Source: Girardinichthys multiradiatus (taxonomy: Eukaryota > Chordata > Actinopteri > Cyprinodontiformes > Goodeidae). From it: a stretch of DNA of 64,000 bases. Within the stretch, counting starts at the first letter, position 1. Each line of letters starts with the position of its first letter. This document shows positions 1 to 11,730 of the stretch, piece by piece. The notes under the pieces are model-generated. The model saw only the letters and a list, made by a program, of their open reading frames with translations, was not told the origin of the DNA and did not search any database. A program made the translations under genes and the position numbers. Location of the stretch: assembly GCF_021462225.1 (NCBI RefSeq), contig NC_061812.1, positions 43,753,363 to 43,817,362 on the forward strand, read 5' to 3'.

Positions 1-1077
1 CACTGATCTCACAGCTCCCCTTAGAGACTTAGTGAAAAAACAGGGCATGATAAATCTCACTGCCCCTTTGGAATGGACCACAGAAGCTGAAGAAGCTTTT
101 ATCACTCTCAAAACAAACTTATCTCAAGCTGCACACTTGGCACACCCCGACTACACGCTTCCATTTTATTTGGATGTTTCTGTAACAGCACACACAGCCA
201 ATGGCGTGCTGTTTCAGAAAAAAGGGGGTATTAGACCTGTCCTTATGTACATAAGTGTTATGCTGGACAACATGGAACAAAGACATCACGAATGCACCAG
301 ACATGCAGCAGGGATGGCTAAAATAATCCATAAAACAGCCCATGTAGTTATGGGACACTCCCTTCATATTCTCACATCACATGGAGTGGTGGCTTTTGTG
401 AACTCAAAAACATTCACACTATCACCACTGAGACAACAGAGACTGAGCAAGGTGCTGGAAGCTCCTAACATCACATACACACATGAAGGCATAAACATGG
501 CAGACAGAATGACATCAGGAGAACCACATGTCTGTGCAGAAAAAGTTGAGTTTAATGAAAAAAATCAGACCAGACCTACAAAGCACATCTCTGACAGATG
601 CTAGAAATCTGTATACAGATGGTTGCTGTTTCAGACATGACACAGAAGGACTGAAAGCAGCGTATGCAGTTGTGGAGGACACAGGGACAGACTTTGTAAC
701 AGTTAAAGCGGAAAGGCTGACAGACACACAATCAGCACAGAGAGCAGAGGTTTTGGCAGTGATCGTGGCCCTAGAATTAGGAGAAGGACAAAAAATAAAC
801 ATTTACACAGACTCAGCATATGCCACAAGTACAGTGCATGTTGAACTAAAGCAATGGTTGAGAACAGGGTTTAGAACAGCAGGACAGAAACCCAGCAAGC
901 ATGAACAGGAAATGAGAAGGTTGGCTGAAGCATTGTTACTACCACAGGAGGTGGCGGTTATTAAATGCAAAGGAAACGACAGTAGTAACACCAGAATAGC
1001 ACAGGGGAACCAGGCGGCCGAACAGGCAGCAAAACAGTGCGTTGGTTACCAACCCAGAAACATATTGTTGTGTTCAG
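1..1077 (+). pseudogene. Endogenous retrovirus pol remnant: RT connection and RNase H
   Basis: Old retrovirus-like pol sequence entering from the left edge. Frame 2 (to about 600) reads as the RT thumb/connection region, with a retroviral type F-Y-L-D-V-S and G-V-L-F-Q-K pattern. From about 600 to 1077 a different frame (open 528-1277) carries RNase H: LYTDGCC for the first catalytic Asp, an SAQRAE Glu, YTDSAYA for the second Asp, and a late GNQAAEQAAK region. The switch between the two frames near 530-600 is a frameshift. The style is closest to gammaretrovirus/epsilon-like fish ERVs (family knowledge). Coding capacity is lost. The RT active site and gag would lie left of the window. Confidence 0.85.
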
Positions 1078-1640
1078 AGGTTGGGTGGACACCGGAACCC
1101 ACTCTGGAGGAAGTAGTGAAACTACAAAAGGGGGCCTCACCAGAAGAAAGGTCAGTTTGGAAGGCGAGAGGAGGCAGTGAGGACCAAAATGGACTTTGGA
1201 GGAGTCCAGACGGATGTCCAATCCTGCCACCAGGGCTACAGCAGCCCTGGAAGAAGCCCATGGCATGGGGCATGTAGGGACCACACAAATGATACAAAAT
1301 CTCGAACACTGGTGGCATCCTTATTTAAAACCAATGGCAGTGCATTGGATAAACTCATGTGAAATTTGCAGACAGTTCAATGCTAAAGCTACCCTGAAAC
1401 CAGCACCAGGGAAATTCCCAGTGGATCCTATTGCAGGGAAATAAATTATCATTGACTATACAGATATGACTGAGAGAGTGAATGGGTTCAGATATCTGTT
1501 GGTGTGTGTGGATGCTTTCACGGGATGGCCAGAAGCCTGGGCAACAAAAAAGGAAGACAGTAAGTTTGTGGTAAAATGTTTAATAAATAATTACATTCCA
1601 AGACACGGTTTTCCGGCAAAAATCAAATCAGACAATGGTA
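1078..1640 (+). pseudogene. ERV integrase remnant, N-terminal zinc domain and start of catalytic core
   Basis: Continues the ERV pol on +. A His-His-Cys-Cys zinc-binding region is visible around 1250-1380 (His residues in EAHGMGHVG, Cys pair in SCEICRQF). A stop at 1442-1444 breaks the frame. The core resumes from about 1466 with the first catalytic Asp in CVDAFTGWPEAW and the second in KSDNG at about 1629-1638. The sequence then meets the target duplication of a LINE insertion at 1639-1645. The segment that should hold the catalytic Glu is absent on both sides of the insertion, so this copy cannot encode a working integrase. Confidence 0.85.
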
Positions 1641-1645
1641 AGACC

Positions 1646-3824
1646 TCCTCTAGGCAAATCAGATCACAATCTTGTTTTTCCCTGCTCGAAATATAAGCCC
1701 CTTGTTCAGAGGCAACCTGTAATAAAGAGGACTGTGAGAAAATGGTCACAGGAAGCTGAAGAAGCTCTGCAAAGTTGCTTTGAGGCTACAGACTAGGACG
1801 CACTGTGCCAGCCACATGGAGAGGACATTAATGCCATGACTGAGTGTGTAACCCACTATATAAACGTCTGTGTGGATAACATCATCCCCACCAGAACCGT
1901 GAGATGCTTCCCCAATAACAAACCTTGGATCACCAGTGACCTGAAGGACCTGCTTAACAAGAAAAAAAGAGCCTTCAGAGAGGGAGACAGAGAATTATTG
2001 AGGATTATACAGAAGCAACTTAAAGTCAAGATAAGAGACAGCAAGGAGGTGTACAAGAAGAAGCTAGAGAGCAAGCTCCAGCAAAACAATATCAGAGATG
2101 TGTGGACAGGGATGAAGAAGATCACAGGCTTCAAGCAGAAGGATGATCAGACCGATGGAGGTCTGGACAAAGCCAATGAACTGAACACATTCTTCAATAG
2201 GTTCAGTTTAGAAACAAGCTTCGCATCCTCCTCTCCTGCTCACAGCCAAACAGACATTCCATCTTCATTTGACCCACAGGACCCACAGGTGTCCAGTAAC
2301 ACCTCACATTTTTTATCTTCCACCTCAGCCCTAGACCCTTCTGCTCCTACATGTTTGCCTTCAACCATATCAGAAGATGCTGATGCTTCCTTTGCTTCCC
2401 CCTTCCACCTGTGTGTCTCAAGAAGTCAGGTGAAGAGACAACTGGAGAGACTGAATAGGAATAAGGCTGCAGGTCCAGATCATGTCAGCCCTAGAGTCCT
2501 GAAGGCCTGTGCAGAGCAGCACTGTGGGATTCTGCAGCACCTCTTCAACCTTAGCCTGGCCCAGAAGAAGGTTCCGGTGTTGTGGAAGACCTCCTGTCTT
2601 GTTCCGGTACCAAAGAAAACTCACCCATCAGTCCTCAATGACTATAGACCTGTTGCCCTGACATCTCACATCATGAAGGTCCTAGAGAGACTCCTGTTGG
2701 CCCACCTGAGTAAGCAAACAGTAAACCATCAGGACCCCCTTCAGTTTGCTTATTGCTGTGGAGTTGGAGTTGAAGATGCCATCATACACCTGCTTCAACA
2801 ACCCACTGTCATCTGGACAAAGCCAGTAGCACTGTGAGGATCATGTTTTTTGATTACTCCAGTGCATTTAATACAATCCAACCGGATTTGCTTTGTCAGA
2901 AACTCCAGAAGACTCAGGTGGAGGCCTCAACAATCTCCTGGATCAAAGACTACCTGACAAACAGACCACAGTTTGTGAAGGGTTGTGAGTCTAACCAGGT
3001 AGTCAGCCGCACAGGAGCACCACAGGGGACTGTACTCTCACCATTCCTTTTCACTCTGTACACCTCAGACTTCCAGTACAAGACAGACTCCTGTCATCTG
3101 CAGAAATACTCAGATGATTCTGGAGTCGTGGGGTGAATCAGAGATGGACAAGAAGCTGAGTACAGGAAGGTGGTGGACCGCTTTGTGGCATGGTGTGGAA
3201 ACAATCATCTCATTTTGAACGTGACTAAAACAAAGGAGATGATTGTAGATTTTAAGAGAAACAGGAATAAGTCAAAAACTATTTCTATCATGGGAGAAGA
3301 AGTGGAGGTGGTGGAGGAGTATAAATACCTCGGTGTTCACCTGGACAACAGACTAGAGTGGAGATGCAACTGTGAAGCCATCTACAAGAAGGGACAGAGC
3401 AGACTGTACTTCTTGAGGAAGCTTAGGTCCTTTGGTGTATGCAGCAAGATGCTGCATATCTTCTATAAGTCTGTTGTGGAGAGTGTGATCTCTTCTGCCA
3501 TCATCTGCTGGGGAAGCAGCATCAGAGCCAGGGACTTAAAAAAGCTCAACAAGCTGAGAAAAAGGCTGGCTCTGTTCTAGGGACTCCTCTGGAACCTCTG
3601 GAGATCATTGTGGAAAGACGGATTCTTCATAAAATGAAGAACATTATGGAGAACCCTGAGCATCCTCTTCATGAGACTGTCCTACAACAACAGTGTCTTC
3701 AGTCAGAGGCTTCTTCAGATCTGCTGTAAGACGGAGCGCTACAGGAGATCCTTCCTGCCCACAGCCATCAGCATCTACAACGGCTCTTTGAGGAAACCTT
3801 CATAATATGAGCTATAACAACATT
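1646..3824 (+). mobile_element. 5'-truncated CR1/L2-group LINE inserted in the ERV
   Basis: Non-LTR retrotransposon on +, flanked by the 7-bp duplication TAAGACC (1639-1645 and 3825-3831). It begins within the end of the endonuclease domain (GKSDHNLV, the SDH motif). It continues into a linker with PWITSDLKDLL and then RT: DYRPVALTSHIMKV (about 2640), a DYSSAFNTI block (2850), GAPQGTVLSPFLF (3015) and a YSDDS active-site motif (3105) where the family usually has A/S-D-D-T. Stops near 1795, 2837 and 3136 plus a frameshift after 2830 break it into reading frames 1836-2837, 2834-3136 and 3170-3580. The C-terminal part (KTKEMIVDF, YKYLGVHLD) is retained. Rex1/Babar or L2-like; the clade is not settled by eye. 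Confidence 0.85.
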
Positions 3825-4323
3825 TAAGACCAAAATGACTTGGGTCACAGCCTTACCTTTAGCTCTGATGTCGGTAAGGAGCTCTGTAAATCAGAGACAT
3901 GGTCTGACCCCTCACGAACTGCAGACAGGCAGACCATTTCCAGGTCCTCAAACCAGACTACCACAATTTATGTCTCATCGTGATTATTACAGATCTCTCC
4001 ACAGTTTGGTTGCAGCATTCTCAAAACAGATTCCAGAGAAACCAACCGAGGAACCCCAGCCAACCACGTCCGACACTGAGTGGGTCCTGCTGAAGGTGAT
4101 CAAAAGGAAGTGGTCAGAACCCAGGTGGACCGGTCCATTCCAGGTCACAGAAAGAACCTCACATGCGGTGAGATTCAAGGGTAAAGGCGACACCTGGTAC
4201 CACTGGAGTCAGTGTACAGCGACAGACGCTCCGCAGAGATCCCTCGCTGAGGTCCAGGAAAACCTGAGAGAGAACACGACAACAGAAGAGCCACCTTCTC
4301 ACCCTACAGAAGGGGCAGAATAA
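3825..4323 (+). pseudogene. ERV integrase C-terminal region
   Basis: ERV pol resumes immediately right of the LINE. The open frame 3835-4323 has the gammaretrovirus-like end of integrase: an LPLALMSVRSS helix, a GLTPHELQTGRP motif, then the basic C-terminal domain (WVLLKVIKRKWSEPRWTGPF). About 55 codons between the second catalytic Asp at 1638 and this point are missing. The join is in frame across the empty site, so the deletion probably preceded the LINE insertion. A stop at 4321-4323 ends pol. Confidence 0.8.
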
Positions 4324-4809
4324 TCCCCCAGGGGTGAGGAGAAGTCATCATACCCATAGGTTAGTCTACACCTTGGGTTCAACAATCTGCAAAAGTATTC
4401 ATACCCACATAGGGGGAGAATAATCCCCTGGTATGAATCTCAGGCTCCAGGTCAGTCTACACCTGTGAGTTGAAGACAGGACAGCATACAGCAGAAGAGG
4501 CGGTAGTGATTGAGCTTCCCTCTCACAGGATGGTCGTAGCTGCTCTCCCACCCAAAACAGAACTGAACTAAAAAAAAAAAAACTTTCTATTTTTCTATTT
4601 ACAGGGTTTGTTCGCTCATTGTATATTCCAGGACTTGTAGTAAGTATTTTGATGAAAGTATGAGCCAAAAGGCAAAAACCCTTCCCCATAGGGGTTGGAT
4701 TTTGGTAGGTTCATGCATTATTTCCTTTTTTATTGTTACATTGATTTTAAAAATAACCTGTGGGATATTTTAGGGTGAAGTTATTATTAAGTCTTCAAAA
4801 GGGGGAAAT
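4324..4809 (+). pseudogene. ERV region between pol and 3' LTR, env almost wholly lost
   Basis: Only about 485 bp separate the pol stop from the probable 3' LTR, far too short for env. It has two similar GGGGGAGAATAATCCCC-like stretches (around 4313-4335 and 4409-4430). A short stretch near 4605-4660 could be a remnant of a transmembrane region. A purine run AAAAGGGGGAAAT at 4797-4809 looks like a polypurine tract just before the LTR. No open frame of note. Confidence 0.55.
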
Positions 4810-5250
4810 TGTTGGAAAATATTCATGCTATGCTTATAGGATCTGTATTGCTATGCTCAAGTTATGTGTGAAATAAAATGTATTGTGTAGTTTGGAGGCC
4901 TGCTGACAGGCTTATATTTATGTGTGTTTGACTTGGATATAATTTGCTCAGTAACAAGAAGATATTTTTGGATGTATCTCTGTAAGAGTTCTGCCCTACG
5001 ACAAGAAGATATTTGTAGAAAAACAGGAAGTGCTGAAAAGTCATGTCAGAAGTGCCAGACAGCTCTGAAACTCGATTAAAATGTATGTTTTTTATTGGTA
5101 ATGTACACGCCTTGCTTTTGAATAAAAACTGCTGTTCTGGGGGAAGTAATCAGAAGTTTCAGAAGTATTTCGGATGAGCTTCTCCCTGTACAGGCATCTA
5201 AAAACTGCGCAGCCTCCGTGTTCTTTTATTACTTTGTTTTATTAGTAACA
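4810..5250 (+). repeat. Probable ERV 3' LTR
   Basis: Starts TGTTGG directly after the purine tract and ends near AGTAACA at 5250, so TG...CA ends are plausible over about 440 bp. An AATAAA polyadenylation signal is at about 5120, followed by a GT-rich stretch, as expected for R/U5. The partner LTR would lie left of the window, so the boundaries rest on one copy only. Confidence 0.45.
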
Positions 5251-5514
5251 GTATAGGATGTCTTAGCTTTACCAAACAAACGAACACGCAGGAGTTCCTG
5301 GGATCAACTCCAACGCACCCTAACTCATGTCTTTGGATATGGAAAAAAGCTGGATGGAAAATCCATGTGCTTCATTTTTAAGTTGGAATATTCTTGTTAT
5401 GTAACAAAGGTGATCATACATCTGCCACTTAAAAAAAAAAAATCATTTAAAAACAGCAGTTACTGAAACATATGTTTTGCACAGATTCTTTACCCCCTGA
5501 TTGTTACTCCAGTG
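5251..5514. other. Short unique spacer
   Basis: AT-rich DNA between the LTR and the next LINE tail. No gene seen. Confidence 0.5.
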
Positions 5515-5684
5515 ATCAGAATCAGAATCAGAATCAGAATCAGAAAAGCTTTATTGCCAAGTACGTTTTTGGACATACAAGGAATTTGTTTTGGCGTAGT
5601 CGGTGCAATACAATACAAATTAAACAGTATAAACATATCTACAATATAATATAAATATATGTGCACAGTTTTAAGTGAGTGATC
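5515..5684 (-). mobile_element. 5'-truncated L2-type LINE tail
   Basis: Starts with an (AGAATC)n run (5515-5543), the reverse complement of the GATTCT-repeat tail at the end of the LINE at 31801-32870, and matches that element's last 150 bp closely (TTTATTGCCAAGTACG, TTTTGGACATACAAGG). No coding part remains. A weaker relative of the same tail may follow at about 5762-5790. Confidence 0.85.
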
Positions 5685-8004
5685 ACAGATCACAGATCCT
5701 CCAAAAACAAGTAATGTATTTTGACCATCACACCCTTTGTTTGTAGAACTCTTAGACATATCAAATCAAGGCTTTAACGCCAAGTACAGGATTGTTAAAG
5801 TGAGATTCTGTTAAAAGATTATAAAACAGTAAATCCTGGTGTTCTCTTTATACTCTGAAGGCCAATGTTTCCAGTTGCACTTCTGACCATTTGTAGCTCA
5901 TGAAACTTGTGGCGCACACTGTGCTGTCCAGCTGCTACAGTCAACTTTCCAGTACTGTTAGTGTTTGAACATTTAAAATGGAGAGAAACACTATTTTATC
6001 AGCTTTTATTGCTAATAGCATCCCAACATGCAAGCAAATCGCTCTCGTTTTACAAGCTCCAACTTGAACGCACTCAACTTGGAAGTTATGTTATTCCCAG
6101 ATCCAAACTCCAGCTAATTCTCAAGGCTGAAGCTAATGGCTAGTCCAAGAGAGGTTAAGACTGAATTGAACCACCATTATAAAAACATCTTTGAGCTCAG
6201 AAACATCATATAGATTTAAGTGGAGACTGTTTTATAAACATTAAACTGCCGCCCTAATGCCATTGGCCGATTACTTAGATACGAGGTGGTGAGTCACCAA
6301 TGATTACTCTGTGTAAAACATGTACTGAGAGTAAAACATGTTTTAGAGTAGCCACCAAGTACAACGTAAGGCAGTGTAAAATCAAAAACCCAACATTCAC
6401 TTAAACCGCCACAATATTTTTATTTTTCCCAGCGCCTTAGTTTTATGTCTGACTGGAATGCTTTACATGCTCTATTCTCCATGTGTTTTTCACACAGGGA
6501 GATCACTGGCGCACTGACTAACCTTAATATCCTGTGTAAATATTTATCTGCGTCTATATGAATAAAATCCTCACAAAATATAAAGTTCTTCAAATAGGGT
6601 TCACATAATCCTCCATGACATTTTTGAGACTGGAGTTGTTTTAAGACGGTAGAAGTCTGCTTTAGTCTTGACTCTTCCCACACTAGCCGTTAGTTTCAGC
6701 CTCTGGGGCCAGCTAATTTGTTATATGAATTATATGAAGATCCCCAGGGAGATGTCTAGCAGAAGTTCACTTTAGAAAGTCTGACCTATCCCCCAAAATT
6801 ATAGGAATGTATGAAATGTGTGCAGTTTTGAAATATTTTAAAATGTGAAGCCCATCCCTGATCAGGGAAATCCTAAACACACAGAGCAGAGCAGAGACAC
6901 TGGAAAACCTTATTGAGCTCAAAGCCATTAAGTTACACAGAAAAACTGAATACAATAAGCCAATCATTGAACTCACAATTAAATTATTTAAAAGGACCAA
7001 TAGTTTGCTGATCCACTGTAGTGAGAAGCAAGCAAAACTACCTCAAATAAAACCTATTTTGCTTCTATTTCTTATGGTTGTTAGACCTTGGGATTGACTG
7101 GTGAAAGCAGCACAATGTAATCAAGCTTAAAAGTTCAAATCCAGCTGTGACTAAGAGATAAACAGTTATGATGGAGCCTGTATTGAAAAAATTAAGTCTG
7201 GAATTAATCTTATAGAGCCACTGATAAATAAGACTTATAGTCCTTGCTCTGTTGTCTCCATTGAAGAGATTTGGGTATATTTGCAATAGATAAATTGGGT
7301 ACTGCCTAAATCTGCGGAGAAGACAGCTGAAGAGGTTGTGAGATCTGACCCAGGAAACCGTGCAGTGAGAATAGTTTAACAGCTGTGGGAGGATAAGCCC
7401 CTATGACTTATGGCTCCACTGAGCCATAAAAAAACACAAGCAAAGGGGCCTTTGAAGTTAAAGAGACCATGCAATCAGTGAATATGCACTCAGAGACATT
7501 TAATACGCTTTTGGCATTCAAAGATGGTGCTTGTATTTCACATTCCTCCTTTCATGGAAGGACTTGTAAATAGCAGAATGGAAACGCAATGAAGAATAAA
7601 GATGGTAATTCCCTGTACTTTTTTGAAATTATTTAAATTTTAGTTTTGTTTTATTTACTCCAGAAATATCTTTTTGGTATTGTGAAAAAAACCAGCAACT
7701 TCCGCCTTTCTCTCTCTGTCCATTTACTGTCTGTGTACTGTGAAATAAAGGTTCTTGTTTATAGTTACTTCCTCATTGCGTGGTGCATTTGATATCGTAG
7801 CCCCCTTGAAAAAGAGGGTAATTATTCAAAGGAGGCTTGGTTCCTGGTTTAATTCAGTCCACTGTTGTATAAAAAGGTAGAACAGCTTTGGCTCGTCTAA
7901 GCCACAGCTGCTAACATCATGTTCTTCTACAGATGATCGACTTGGCCCTGTCTTTCAATTTAACCCTGTCTCTCTCCTAGTCATATCTATTGGCTAAGCT
8001 TTTA
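5685..8004. other. Intergenic stretch, no gene recognised
   Basis: AT-rich DNA with short antisense and sense open frames (all under 90 codons) that lack family motifs or codon structure. Contains a perfect 9-bp stem hairpin TTATGGCTC/GAGCCATAA near 7409-7431. Probably decayed repeats. Confidence 0.5.
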
Positions 8005-8287
8005 CAACCCCATTTCCAATGAAGTTGTGACGATGTGTAAAATGCAAATAAAAACAGAATACAATTATTTTCAAATCCTGTTCAACATATATGCAATTAA
8101 ATATGCTACAAAGACAAGATGTTGAATGTTCAAACTGATAAACTTGTTGTTTTGGGCAAATATTCACTCATTTTGAATTTAATGCTCGCAACATGTTCCA
8201 AAAACGTTGAGACAGGGTCATGTTTACCACTGTGTTACATCATCTTTTCTTTTAACAGTCAATGAGCGTTTGGGAACTCAGGACACT

Positions 8288-9896
8288 GACGACCTGACGT
8301 GTGTGGTCATGAAATCCTTTGAGCGACTGGTGTTGAAGCACCTGAAGGACATCACAGGCCCCCTGCTGGACCCCCTGCAGTGTGCCTACAGGTCGGCAGA
8401 GGATGCAGTCCACTTGGGACTACAATTCATCATGGAATACCACGACCACCCTGGGATGTACACCAGGATCCTGTTTGTGGTATTCAGTTTGGCTTTCAAC
8501 AACATCAACCCAGACATCCTCCACCAGAAGCTCAAAGTCCAGGCCTCCACCTGTCAGTGGATCAACAATATCCTGAAGGCCCAGCAGCAGCAGGTGAGGC
8601 TGGGGAGCATCTTCTCCCTCACAACGACCATCAGCAAAGGCGCCCCCCCAGGGGTGTGTTCACTCGTCTTCTCCATCTACACAAATGACTACACCTCTGT
8701 AGACCTGTCTGTGAAACTCCTGAAGTTTGCAGATGACATGACTGTAATTGGACTGATCCAGGGCAGTGATGAGTCTGCATATAGACAGGAGGTGGATCAG
8801 CTGGTACACTGGTGTGGTCAGAACCACCTAGAACTTAATCCACTCAAGACTGCGGAGATGATGGTGGACTTTCATAGAAGACCAACCCCACATACCCCCC
8901 TAACCATCCTAAACAACACTGTGTCTGCTGTGAATCACTTCTGGCTCCTAGGACCCACCATTTCTCAAAGCCTTAGATACCTAGACAGTTTTTGGAAGCA
9001 GGCCCAGCAGAGGCAGCTGAGGCAACTCAAGTAGTACAACCTTCCGCAGGAGCTGATGGTCATCTTCTACACTGCCATAACTCAGTCTGTCCTGTCTTCG
9101 TCCATCTCAGTGTGGTTTGGCTCATCCACCAAACAGGACAGGTCCAGACTGCAACAACTTTGAACGTGGCATGGTTGTTGGTGCCAGACCGGCTGGTCTG
9201 AGTATTTCAGAAACTGCTGATCTATTGGGATTTTCACGCATTGTGGTGCAAATGCCTTGTTGATGCCAGAGGTCAGAGGCGAATGGCCAGACTGGTTTGA
9301 GCTGACAGAAAGGTAACAGTAACTCAAATAACCACTCCTAACAACTATGGCATGCAGAAGAGCATCTCTGAACGTACAACACGTCGAACCTTGAGGCGGA
9401 TAGGCTACAGCAGCAGAAGACCACACTGGGTGCCACTCCTGTCAGCTAAGAACAGGAAACTGAGGCTACAACTGAGGCTACAATTCACCAAAATTTGACA
9501 ATAGAAGATTGGAAAAACGTTGCCTGGTCTGATGAGTCTCGATATCTGCTGAGACATTCGGATGGTAGGGTCAGAACGGGAGATTCGCATCACGGATGTG
9601 CAGCCGACATATCTGCAGCATCTGTGTGATGCTATCATGTCAATATGGACCAAACTCTCTGAGGAATGTTTCTATTACCTTGTTGAATCTATGCCACGAA
9701 GGAGTAAGGCAGTTCTAAAGGCAAAAGGGGGTCCAACCTGGTACTTGTAAGGTGTACCTAATAAAGTGGCCGAAGATATTTTTTATTTCCAATGTCATCT
9801 AAACCAAAAAAATAAATAAATCCTTGCTGAGAGCAAAGTGTACCGGAGTCAAATTCCTTGTTTGTCTGTACAAATTAGCAAATAAATTCTGATTCT
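8288..9896 (+). mobile_element. L2-type LINE, 5'-truncated, carrying a Tc1 fragment
   Basis: The RT frame is open to 9034 and includes VVMKSFERLVLKHL, a degraded VVFSLAFNNINPD block (active-site A region), GAPPGVCSLVFSIY, and LKFADDMTVIGL, which keeps the FADD catalytic pair. An in-frame TAG at 9032-9034 stops the frame; the family sequence continues to about 9158 (YNLPQELMVIFYTA). A Tc1-like fragment then interrupts (9161-9772). The LINE tail follows at 9773-9896 (TTCCTTGTTTGTCTGTA and AAATTCTGATTCT). Same family as 31801-32870 but more decayed. Confidence 0.85.
9161..9772 (+). mobile_element. Internally deleted Tc1/mariner fragment inside the LINE
   Basis: Ends with GTACCTAATAAAGTGGCCG, the terminal repeat also seen at 58862-60058. 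It begins at GAACGTGGCATGG, a point inside the transposase, so the left terminal repeat is gone. Near 9575 the sequence jumps from the DESRY-type region to the transposase C-terminus (SMPRRSKAVLKAKGG at 9690-9730), skipping most of the catalytic domain. Non-functional. Confidence 0.8.
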
Positions 9897-10548
9897 AATT
9901 GTTGAAGATTTGTAGGTGGAATTCTTTCTCATTCTTGCTTCATGTACAACTTCAGTTGCTCAACAGTCCAGGGTCTTCGCTGTCGTATTTTGAGCTTCAT
10001 TATGCTCCACACATTTTCAATAGGAGACAGGACTGGACAGCAGGCAGGCCAGTCTAGTACTGGCACTCTTTTAGTATGAATCCACGCTGCTGTAACACGT
10101 GCAGAATGTGGCTTCATTGTCTTGGTGAAATTAAGCAGGGACGTCCCTGAAAAAGACGCTGCTTGGATGGCAGCAGATGTTGCTCCAAAAAGCTGTATGT
10201 ACCTTTCAGAGATGTAAAAGTTACCCATGATATTATGGGCACTGATACACCATCATACCATCACAGATGCTGGCTTTGGAACTTTGCGCTAATAACAGTC
10301 CAGATAGTCCTTTTCCTCTTTGGCACAGAGAACACGACGTCCATGATTTCCAAAACCAATTTGAAATGTGGACTCGTCAGACCACATCACACTTTTGCAC
10401 TTTGCATCAGTCCATCTCAGATGAGCTCGGCCCAGAGTAGCCAGCGGTGTTTCTGGGTGTTGTAGAGAACTGGCTTTTACTTTAAATGGTAGAGTTTTAA
10501 CTTGCACTTGTAGATGTAGTGATGAACTGTGTTAACCAACCTGTCAGT

Positions 10549-11097
10549 TGATACATACATACATATACATATACACATTCCAATTTTCAGTTTTGTCTTT
10601 ATTTTTATTGTGTTATATATTTATCGTTTTACTTTTCATTCATTTTGCAAGGGAATGTTCTGTACATACCAGCTCATCAGTTCATTATTTTAGTGATACC
10701 AGACTGTGATGCTACAGGGAAGAAATGTTTGCGGTACTATGTTTCTAAGCTTTCCATCAGCAGAATTAAGGTTAAAGTTTCAAAGTGGAACTTGTGCGCT
10801 CTGGGTGCCTCTCTCCTAATTATCCAAGTGCTCCCTTTATCACTGATGTTCAGACATGATAGAGAACATAAATAAGTAGTTCAGCATTTCTTTCTGTTTA
10901 TCCTGCAGTTCGTTCACTTTACGTCTGAGATCCGCAAACAGTCTCAGCACATTTTCAACTTGCCTCTGCAAGTAAAACAAAAATTTAAGTCATCCAAAAA
11001 TCGGGTATTATGTTACAATGATGGGTCCTGTTGAGGTTCATTATAAGTCTGATGGCAATTAGGTCAGAAGAACTATTACAGGAGTTATTGATGGGGC
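10549..11097. other. Spacer without recognised gene
   Basis: Starts with a short (ATAC)n-like run at 10550-10575. The rest is AT-rich unique sequence with nothing I can name. Confidence 0.5.
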
Positions 11098-11730
11098 TTT
11101 ACAAAAGTATTAATACCCCTGATAATTTTTCATTTTGCATCTTACTACAACCACAAACCTCAATGTATTTTCATGAGGATTTTATATTACAAAATAATGT
11201 GGTGTTTAATTGTGTGTATAGTAAAACAATTGTTTTCAAAATGATTTAAACAAAGATCAGAAAAGTGTGGCATCCATTTGTCTAACACACAAATATGCTT
11301 TGATTTAAATAATTCCATTGCAGCTCTGGCTGTCTGATGGTTTTGGCCTGCTGGAGAGTAAACCTACGCCCCAGTTTCAAGTCTTCTGCAGCCTCCAACA
11401 GGTTTCCTTGTCCTGTACGAAGCTCCATTCTTCTTTTTGTCTACTCAGTCCAGGCATCCTCTTATCATGGTGCTGCCACCACGTTTCCCCATTAGAATGT
11501 TGTGTAGCGTTCAGTGTTAGTTTTTCAGCATGCTCAATCTTAAGTTCAGTGTTGTTCCTACCTGACCAAAGAACCTTCTTCCACATGTTAGCTGTATCCC
11601 CACACATAGCTTCCAGCAGACTGCTAAACTAGACTTCAAATGGCTTTTTTCTTCTAGGTGGACTCTATTTACTAATAAGGTGAAGACTCTTGGTTTTACA
11701 GGATTTTTTTTGGTAGCATTTAAAGTTATT
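11098..11730 (-). mobile_element. Degenerate Tc1/mariner relic (family X)
   Basis: Begins with a CAAAAGTATTAATACCCC terminal-type sequence and TTACAACCACAAACCTCAA, characteristic of a common fish Tc1 family oriented with transposase on minus. Pieces of the transposase antisense strand survive: MCGDTANMWKKVLWSGRNN on minus near 11550-11607. It ends with TAGGTGGACTCTATTTACTAATAAGGTGA near 11690. Heavily deleted. Family X recurs at 25.2, 37.2, 40.4, 48.6, 55.0 and 58.2-61.0 kb. Confidence 0.75.

Larger units (their letters stand above)
8005..10548 (-). mobile_element. Outer Tc1/mariner-like element, split by a LINE
   Basis: The left end begins CAACCCCATTTCCAAT after TA (8003-8004), the terminus of a common fish Tc1-like family. 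It runs to 8287, is interrupted by an L2 LINE (8288-9896), and resumes at 9897 (AATTGTTGAAG). The minus strand of 9929-10507 reads as broken Tc1-type transposase: a WPACCPVLSPIENVW motif (catalytic Glu of DDE) around 9970-10040 and MWSDESTFQIGF (first Asp) around 10340-10385. The middle, including the second Asp context, is frameshifted. The right end fades after GTTAACCAACCTGTCAG at about 10548, so half of the element and the right terminal repeat are lost. Confidence 0.8.

Noticed and set aside
4399..4689. 96-codon minus frame in the ERV
   Set aside because: No retroviral or host motif, opposite strand to the ERV, chance frame.
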